Origin: Ruegeria arenilitoris
GTDB lineage: Bacteria; Pseudomonadota; Alphaproteobacteria; Rhodobacterales; Rhodobacteraceae
Direction: 5' to 3'
Length of the DNA: 64,000 bases
Assembly: GCF_013032445.1 (NCBI RefSeq)
Contig: NZ_WQCA01000007.1
Coordinates: 1 to 64,000, forward strand
Made by a program: the position numbers and the translations under genes. How positions within the stretch are numbered: position 1 is the stretch's first letter; every line of letters begins with the position of its first letter. Shown in pieces: positions 59,935 to 64,000 of this stretch. The notes beneath the pieces are model-generated. The model was given only the letters and a program-made list of their open reading frames with translations, was not told the DNA's origin and did not search any database.

Positions 59935-60849
59935 ATGGTCGTCTGCAAAATCAAGCCGTTGGCGTCTGCATTGCTCACAAATTTAAGTTAAGGTTGGATG
60001 CGACGAGTAACCGCGTCCAGCCCGAGTAGGGCGGCAAGCTAACCTAGTTCGATCACTTTTTATGTTTTCTTTTAGGATCAAGAAACAGTGTGCGTTGGAA
60101 CAATGACAAAGTTACAGAGTATTTGCTTGCGGAGGTGGTTTTATCAGATGCCCCGCGTCGATTACCCTGGGATAGGTTCAACGCGGGGCTGTAGGAAAGT
60201 GCTAGGTAATCAAAATGATGCCCGCACTTACTACGGGAAGCATTCTGATATTTCGATACTTGATTTATTTATGTATCCAATTTGAATATTTGATAGCTCC
60301 AACTGCTTCAAAAGTCAGAACATGCAATGCGAACACCCCTCGAGGTAGAGCTCTTTGATCGCGAGTTTCCCGAGCACCTTCTCAAAATTGGTTAGTGGCT
60401 TATATCGGTTGGTCCATTTTTTGATCTGTTCCAAGTAGTTATTTAAAAAGAAACCACGTGATGGAAAAAACTACTGTAAATGCATGGACACGCCTATGTA
60501 GTTGTGTTTGCGGCGCAGCCCATAGTCATTTCCAAACACGAACCAAAGAAATTAGCGAAAAAACCCACGGTCGTTCATGGGATGGGAGACGACCGTGGGT
60601 AGCAGTTAGGGGTATGATAGGTACGAAGCCATCATGAGTTTGGATCAAAACTCTTACAAAAGATTTGTATTTTGAAAGAAGAGCTTGCGAGCTATTCAGG
60701 CTATTGGTGTTCACCGACGTTCCGCAGTGCTTTTCGAGCAGTTGTTTGCAGAAAACGCTTTCACACGTTGAAATAAATTCACATCGAAATATTTGGTTTT
60801 GTCGCGTTGTGGGTAGTTTCGCGACGCATCGTTTTATTGGGAGGAATAC
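59935..60849. other. 0.9 kb region without a supported gene
   Basis: Contains a GC-rich hairpin with arms GCCCCGCGT and ACGCGGGGC (about 60151-60189), a fragment of a lost minus-strand frame ending at 60316 (its last part reads K-W-T-N-R-Y-K-P-L-T-N-F-E-K and E-L-Y-L-E-G; upstream a TAG interrupts), an orphan intrinsic terminator (60563-60600, minus strand), and a small hairpin GTCGCG/CGCGAC (60801-60825) in the leader of the next gene. AT-rich. Confidence 0.5.
60557..60600 (-). terminator. Orphan intrinsic terminator, minus strand
   Basis: ACCCACGGTCGT and ACGACCGTGGGT form a perfect 12-base stem with a 14-base loop; on the minus strand six to seven T follow. No minus-strand gene with protein support lies directly upstream, so the transcript it ends is probably an RNA that starts between 60,600 and 60,840. 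Confidence 0.75.
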
Positions 60850-61371
60850 ATGAAATACACTGCCATTTTCGCCGCCGCGGCAATCTCCGCTTTTGCAACT
60901 GTTGCCGCTGCCAAAGATCCGATTCCGGCAAGTAGTGATAACTTCGAGATTTACAGTGAGGTTGAAGGCTGGACGGTTTATGCTGACAACGACTCCGGTA
61001 CATGCCTGATAGAAAAAGTCTTCGAGAGCGGGAACGTCATGCAGATGGGTCTAACCAAAAACCAAAAACACGGTTACTTGGGAGTATTCACGCAAGCTGA
61101 CATCGACATCAAAAACCGTCAAAAAATAGAAATAGCAATTGACGACTTCGTGTATGAAGGTCGCGCAAAAGGCATAAAAAGCAAGAAGCTAGCGGATGAC
61201 TACTCTGGTGGCTATATCGTTGTAAAGGACGCGAATATGGCGACTGCCGTGGCCGAAGGACAGACTTTGATCGCATTTCCAAAGAAGTCTGCAAATTTCA
61301 TTGTGGACCTAACCGGTACGAAGAAGGCTATGGAAGAAGGGCGTAAATGCAACCTTGCACTTGCCAGCTAA
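60850..61371 (+). CDS. Secreted hypothetical protein (173 aa)
   Basis: Signal peptide at residues 1-21 (I-F-A-A-A-A-I-S-A-F-A-T-V-A-A-A). The mature protein has a single pair of Cys (C-L-I-E-K and R-K-C-N-L-A), G-W-T-V-Y-A-D-N-D-S-G-T near the start and many Lys. The layout recalls the invasion-associated IalB-like group, but no family could be confirmed. GGGAGGA lies 7 bases before the ATG, an excellent site, so expression is likely. Confidence 0.75.
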   Translation: MKYTAIFAAAAISAFATVAAAKDPIPASSDNFEIYSEVEGWTVYADNDSGTCLIEKVFESGNVMQMGLTKNQKHGYLGVFTQADIDIKNRQKIEIAIDDFVYEGRAKGIKSKKLADDYSGGYIVVKDANMATAVAEGQTLIAFPKKSANFIVDLTGTKKAMEEGRKCNLALAS

Positions 61372-61384
61372 CTTAGGCCGTTGC

Positions 61385-61415
61385 TCAACCTCAAAAAAGT
61401 TGAGCTGCCTTTTTA
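61385..61415 (+). terminator. Probable terminator after the 173-aa gene
   Basis: CTCAAC, nine bases, GTTGAG, then CTGCCTTTTT. A second hairpin (GTGGCCCCGC/GCGGGGTCAC, about 61428-61452) follows without a T-run. Confidence 0.6.
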
Positions 61416-61476
61416 TCAAACCATTAGTGGCCCCGCAGTTTGCGGGGTCACTTGTTAGTAATTGAGCCTCCCCAAC

Positions 61477-61789
61477 TGAACTGGTCCACCGTTATGTTTA
61501 GGAAACGGAGGACCACGAATGGCAAACAAGAGACCGAAGCCCGAAGAGATTGTCTCGAAGTTACGGCAGGTTGAAGTTCTGATGGGGCAAGGCATGTCCC
61601 GTCTTGATGCGATCAGGCAGATCGGCGTTGTTGAGCAAACCTATTACCGCTGGCGGAAGAAGTACGGTGGAATGGGTGTTGATCAATTGAAGGAACTGAA
61701 ACGGCTTCAGAAAGAGAACGAGCGGCTGAGACGCGCGGTGTCTGATCTGACTCTGGACAAGCTGATCCTGACGGAAGCCGCAAGATTTC
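61477..61789 (+). mobile_element. IS3-family element remnant, left end and orfA part only
   Basis: The left end TGAACTGGTCCACC and the leader GGAAACGGAGGACCACG are typical of a second IS3-type group, different from the element at 47.7 kb. orfA begins at 61519. The IS sequence stops at about 61,789, where it is joined to an AraC gene; orfB and the right end are absent. Confidence 0.8.
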
Positions 61790-61995
61790 CTGGCCGGGCT
61801 TCAGAGCCTGATCCGAACTCACCTTGGCGAGCCGGGATTTGGTGTAGACGAACTGGCACGCCTATGCGGTTTCCACCGGGAGACATTGAACAATCGGCTT
61901 GCTCCCTACGGGCAATCAGCCTCTCAGGTCATATCTGGCGTCAAACTGGAAGAAGCAAAGAAGCTGCTGGGTCCGGCAGGGAAGTCCGTTGGTGA
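61519..61995 (+). pseudogene. IS3-family transposase OrfA, truncated and fused out of frame
   Basis: The first about 90 residues are a normal OrfA (M-A-N-K-R-P-K-P-E-E-I-V, then E-Q-T-Y-Y-R-W-R-K-K-Y-G-G-M, ending L-T-L-D-K-L-I-L-T-E-A-A). At this point the native K-G-N-F-type end is lost and the frame runs through the AraC fragment in the wrong phase to a chance stop at 61995. It cannot transpose. Confidence 0.85.
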
Positions 61996-62107
61996 GACCG
62001 CACTGCGGCTTGGTTACGCGGACTCCACAGCGTTTTCGAGGGCCTTCCGAAAATGGTCCGGAATGTCGCCTTCGGATTTTAAGAAAACGGTAAAAGAACT
62101 GGGCTGA
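61790..62107 (+). pseudogene. C-terminal fragment of an AraC family regulator
   Basis: From the IS joint the frame reads D-F-L-A-G-L-Q-S-L-I-R, then V-D-E-L-A-R-L-C-G-F-H-R-E-T-L, V-K-L-E-E-A-K-K-L-L and the second HTH with G-Y-A-D-S-T-A-F-S-R-A-F-R-K-W, ending at a TGA (62105-62107). This is a complete double-HTH but without the N-terminal ligand domain. A TTG at 61886 could start a 73-residue piece. Confidence 0.85.
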
Positions 62108-62575
62108 AAAACCGGCGCCAGTGCGGTCGCATGCTGCTCGCCGTCGTTTCTTCGGGTAAAGGATGAGAACACTGGCCGAATATATCCCAAATTGCGCGCA
62201 CGTTGTGAAAATCTGGTCGAGCGCTTGCGACACCATTCACTCATGCCCGCTTCATGCTAAAAGCTAGAATTGCAAAGTCTTGGGTTGAATGTCCGGTTTG
62301 GGCTGTCTCTAGTCACTGATGCGAAGGGCGGCGAACGTCGACTTCGAGCCCACATTGACCGATGCTGCGCTATGCCCCAATTACAGCAATGCGCAGTAAA
62401 CGGACTTTGCAAAGTCTTTGGTACGGGTCGCAACAGAAGCCTATTTTCGCGGTATTCCGGGCCTATTCGCTGGCACGGCCCTACGATCACAGGAAACTTA
62501 AAATTGCAAAAATATAGCTTAAGAAATTGATGGGCGACTACGTTCATTTTTCTGTCAAACTAGCACACCAATACT
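62108..62575. other. Intergenic region with a dispersed repeat
   Basis: TGTCCGGTTTGGGCT at 62290-62304, followed by GGCGGCGAAC and, 50 bases on, GAGCCCA. The minus-strand open frame of 96 codons over this repeat is not supported; such frames over this repeat are a known source of false hypothetical proteins. No other gene is seen. Confidence 0.5.
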
Positions 62576-62869
62576 TCACTCCAGTTTTTCCCGGCTGCGC
62601 CTTGCAGAAATATGGCATGGGTTGTGCCGTAGTTGCGCATCTAAATGATTGGCTTCGTGACAGGTGGGGCATAGAGCAACCGCGATCTCAACGGCCTCAC
62701 CAGTCTCATAGTCAAAACAATACTCCTGGCCACAAATCTCTAAAACCTGTCCCAGGGGTATCAACTCTGAAACAGTTGCACCGCAATGGTCGCATACGCC
62801 ATTACGCAAAGCATCTTTCAGCTCAGGCAATTCCACCGTTCTTTGAAACTTGCATTCTCTTGCACTCAT
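62576..62869 (-). CDS. Small Cys-rich (zinc-ribbon/HNH-like) hypothetical protein
   Basis: 97 residues. C-D-H-C-G near residue 27 and C-P-T-C-H-E-A-N-H near residue 66 form a two-knuckle zinc site; the second recalls the end of an HNH nuclease motif, but no proper HNH core precedes it. R-x-x-R-R-S-R-E-K at the end is basic. The ATG at 62869 is used as the longer frame to 62983 reaches into the region after the LysR gene. Function unknown. Confidence 0.55.
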   Translation of the reverse strand: MSARECKFQRTVELPELKDALRNGVCDHCGATVSELIPLGQVLEICGQEYCFDYETGEAVEIAVALCPTCHEANHLDAQLRHNPCHISARRSREKLE

Positions 62870-63027
62870 AACCGAACCAAAATTCCACTCTTCAGAACAA
62901 AAGGTTAGTTTGGTGATGAAAGAGATCAAGATATCGCGACTTTGCCTTTTGCGTGGCAACGGTTGAATAGAACCAACCGACAAAGCATCCTTGGTAATGA
63001 AGCAGTGGGGCGATCAGTATGAGGTGT

Positions 63028-63879
63028 TCAACCAAACGAACGCGCGATGCTGCGAAACATCCGGGCGACTTGGCCAGGAAGCTCACTTTCGTCATCATGG
63101 GCAAAAACCGCATATGCTGCGAAGGCAAACCGAGGGGCTTGCTTTATCAAGCTTAGTTGACCACTCCTAAGTTCCGCTTCTACGACCCGTTTTGGAAAGT
63201 AGCCGGCGGATGGAATGGACTTCAAATACTGAAGGCCCAGGGTCCCAATACCCAATTGAAGACGAGGTGCATCAAGCTCTGCAAAATTCAATAAATGGTC
63301 AGCCTTAAATTCAGGGCCCCAATCTATGAGAAGGTACGAGTCTCCCAGCTCGTTCGGCAGACCGATGGGACCGCTGCTTACAAGAACAAATTCATCTTGG
63401 AATAATTGGAGGGCAGACAATCCCGACGCCCGTCGAGGCTGGTACATTATGGCCAAGTCGAGGTCGCCCTCTTCGATCTCCCGCGACAGAGCCTCGGAAG
63501 AAGCTGCGGAGGCCCGTATGGCAACGTCTGGCAGCGTTTCCATCAATTCGGGTAAAGCCCTCATAAGATATCCGTCCCAAAGGCTGGGTGCGGCGCCAAT
63601 CTCTAGCGCTGCTGTTATTGGAACAGGGAGACCAACGTCCAACTTCGCTTGTGTCCAGGTTCGCACAAGCAACTGTGCGTGTTTGAGAAAGTGTTGTCCC
63701 GCATTCGTCAGTGCTGCGCCAGATTTGCTGCGGTCAAAAAGCACTTGCCCAAGTTGCTGCTCTAAAGTCCGAATTCTCATGCTCACCGTAGATTGGGTGA
63801 CATGGACCTTTTTCGCAGCATCAAAGAAGGTGCCCGTTTCAACAACGGCCAGAAAGGTTCGAGCTTGTTCGATATCCAA
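63028..63879 (-). CDS. LysR family transcriptional regulator
   Basis: 283 residues. HTH with A-R-T-F-L-A-V-V-E-T-G-T-F-F-D-A-A (about 6-22) and T-Q-S-T-V-S-M-R-I-R-T-L-E (about 28-40), then an effector domain. CbbR/CysB-like in the V-T-Q-S-T-V-S motif. AT-richer than the core. The target is probably the divergent gene to the right, outside the window. Confidence 0.87.
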   Translation of the reverse strand: MDIEQARTFLAVVETGTFFDAAKKVHVTQSTVSMRIRTLEQQLGQVLFDRSKSGAALTNAGQHFLKHAQLLVRTWTQAKLDVGLPVPITAALEIGAAPSLWDGYLMRALPELMETLPDVAIRASAASSEALSREIEEGDLDLAIMYQPRRASGLSALQLFQDEFVLVSSGPIGLPNELGDSYLLIDWGPEFKADHLLNFAELDAPRLQLGIGTLGLQYLKSIPSAGYFPKRVVEAELRSGQLSLIKQAPRFAFAAYAVFAHDDESELPGQVARMFRSIARSFG

Positions 63880-64000
63880 GGGCTATCTATTCCATTTTTC
63901 GATATCATTCGAGAATAAAATTCGTTTTTCAACACAAATATTTCGTGCGATATACCGAGTGTAGCGCGAAAGTGCCCCCCACCAGATCGGAACGCTAATC

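Noticed and set aside
60088-60285. 65-codon plus-strand frame
   Set aside because: No good ribosome site, runs through the GC hairpin, no domain-like content.
47675-61789. Composite transposon between the two IS3-type elements
   Set aside because: The two elements belong to different groups by ends and OrfA sequence, and the second lacks orfB and its right end.
62257-62547. 96-codon minus-strand frame
   Set aside because: Lies over the dispersed repeat; no ribosome site, basic chance composition.

Overview
The window is a chromosomal piece of an alphaproteobacterium, most likely a marine Rhodobacterales/Roseobacter-group species (Ruegeria- or Phaeobacter-like). I infer this from gene content and order: Hsp20 with DUF1150, DUF465-purE-purK, groES-groEL under a CIRCE box, the F1 operon atpHAGDC followed by an H-type lectin gene, a split methylenetetrahydrofolate reductase, ribF-ycgN-threonine aldolase, and an ExbB-like/OmpA-like pair. 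No database search was possible, so family names rest on motifs and protein length. No tRNA, rRNA, CRISPR array or prophage was seen.

Positions 1-46.8 kb look like high-GC core chromosome with tightly packed, often overlapping genes. In order: the end of an adenylylsulfate kinase, PhzF-like protein, Hsp20/DUF1150, purEK, a solitary phnM with a lipase-like gene, an EamA transporter, groESL, DUF2161 and TraB/GumN proteins, Mn-dependent pyrophosphatase, a DUF389 membrane protein, HAD phosphatase, MaoC dehydratase, the two-gene MTHFR, ribF-ycgN-ltaE, prs and rpiB, the F1 ATP synthase operon, gloB, clpA, a stator-like membrane operon (ExbB-like, coiled-coil OmpA-like, histidine phosphatase), extensin-like peptidase, tyrC-hisC and a class V aminotransferase with a divergent Lrp regulator, an SDR with a divergent AraC regulator, and rpsD. 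Between rpiB and the H-lectin gene lies a previously unannotated decayed gene (two stops and one frameshift).

At 47,675 the core ends abruptly. A complete IS3-family element (47,675-49,187) has replaced the front third of a CobW/COG0523 metallochaperone gene, of which only the back part remains, still overlapping a DUF1826 gene. There is no target duplication and the missing part of cobW is not on the other side, so this is a rearrangement joint.

From 49.2 kb to the end the DNA is AT-richer, less densely coded and full of regulator-plus-target modules: amidohydrolase/AraC, a two-TM channel with an unusual filter, a class III adenylate cyclase, LysR/DoxX/small protein, and an AraC-controlled tandem pair of secreted DUF1254 proteins. 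Then follow a 0.9 kb non-coding stretch with an orphan intrinsic terminator, a secreted orphan protein, a second IS3-family relic fused to the tail of a lost AraC gene, a dispersed intergenic repeat, a small Cys-rich protein and a LysR regulator. This right quarter looks like an acquired or heavily rearranged accessory region.

The best candidates for undescribed biology are the stator-like ExbB/OmpA/phosphatase operon, the AraC-DUF1254-DUF1254 module, a three-way-junction-like RNA in the atp leader, the hairpin that covers the hisC ribosome binding site, and the possible small RNA near 60.6 kb.
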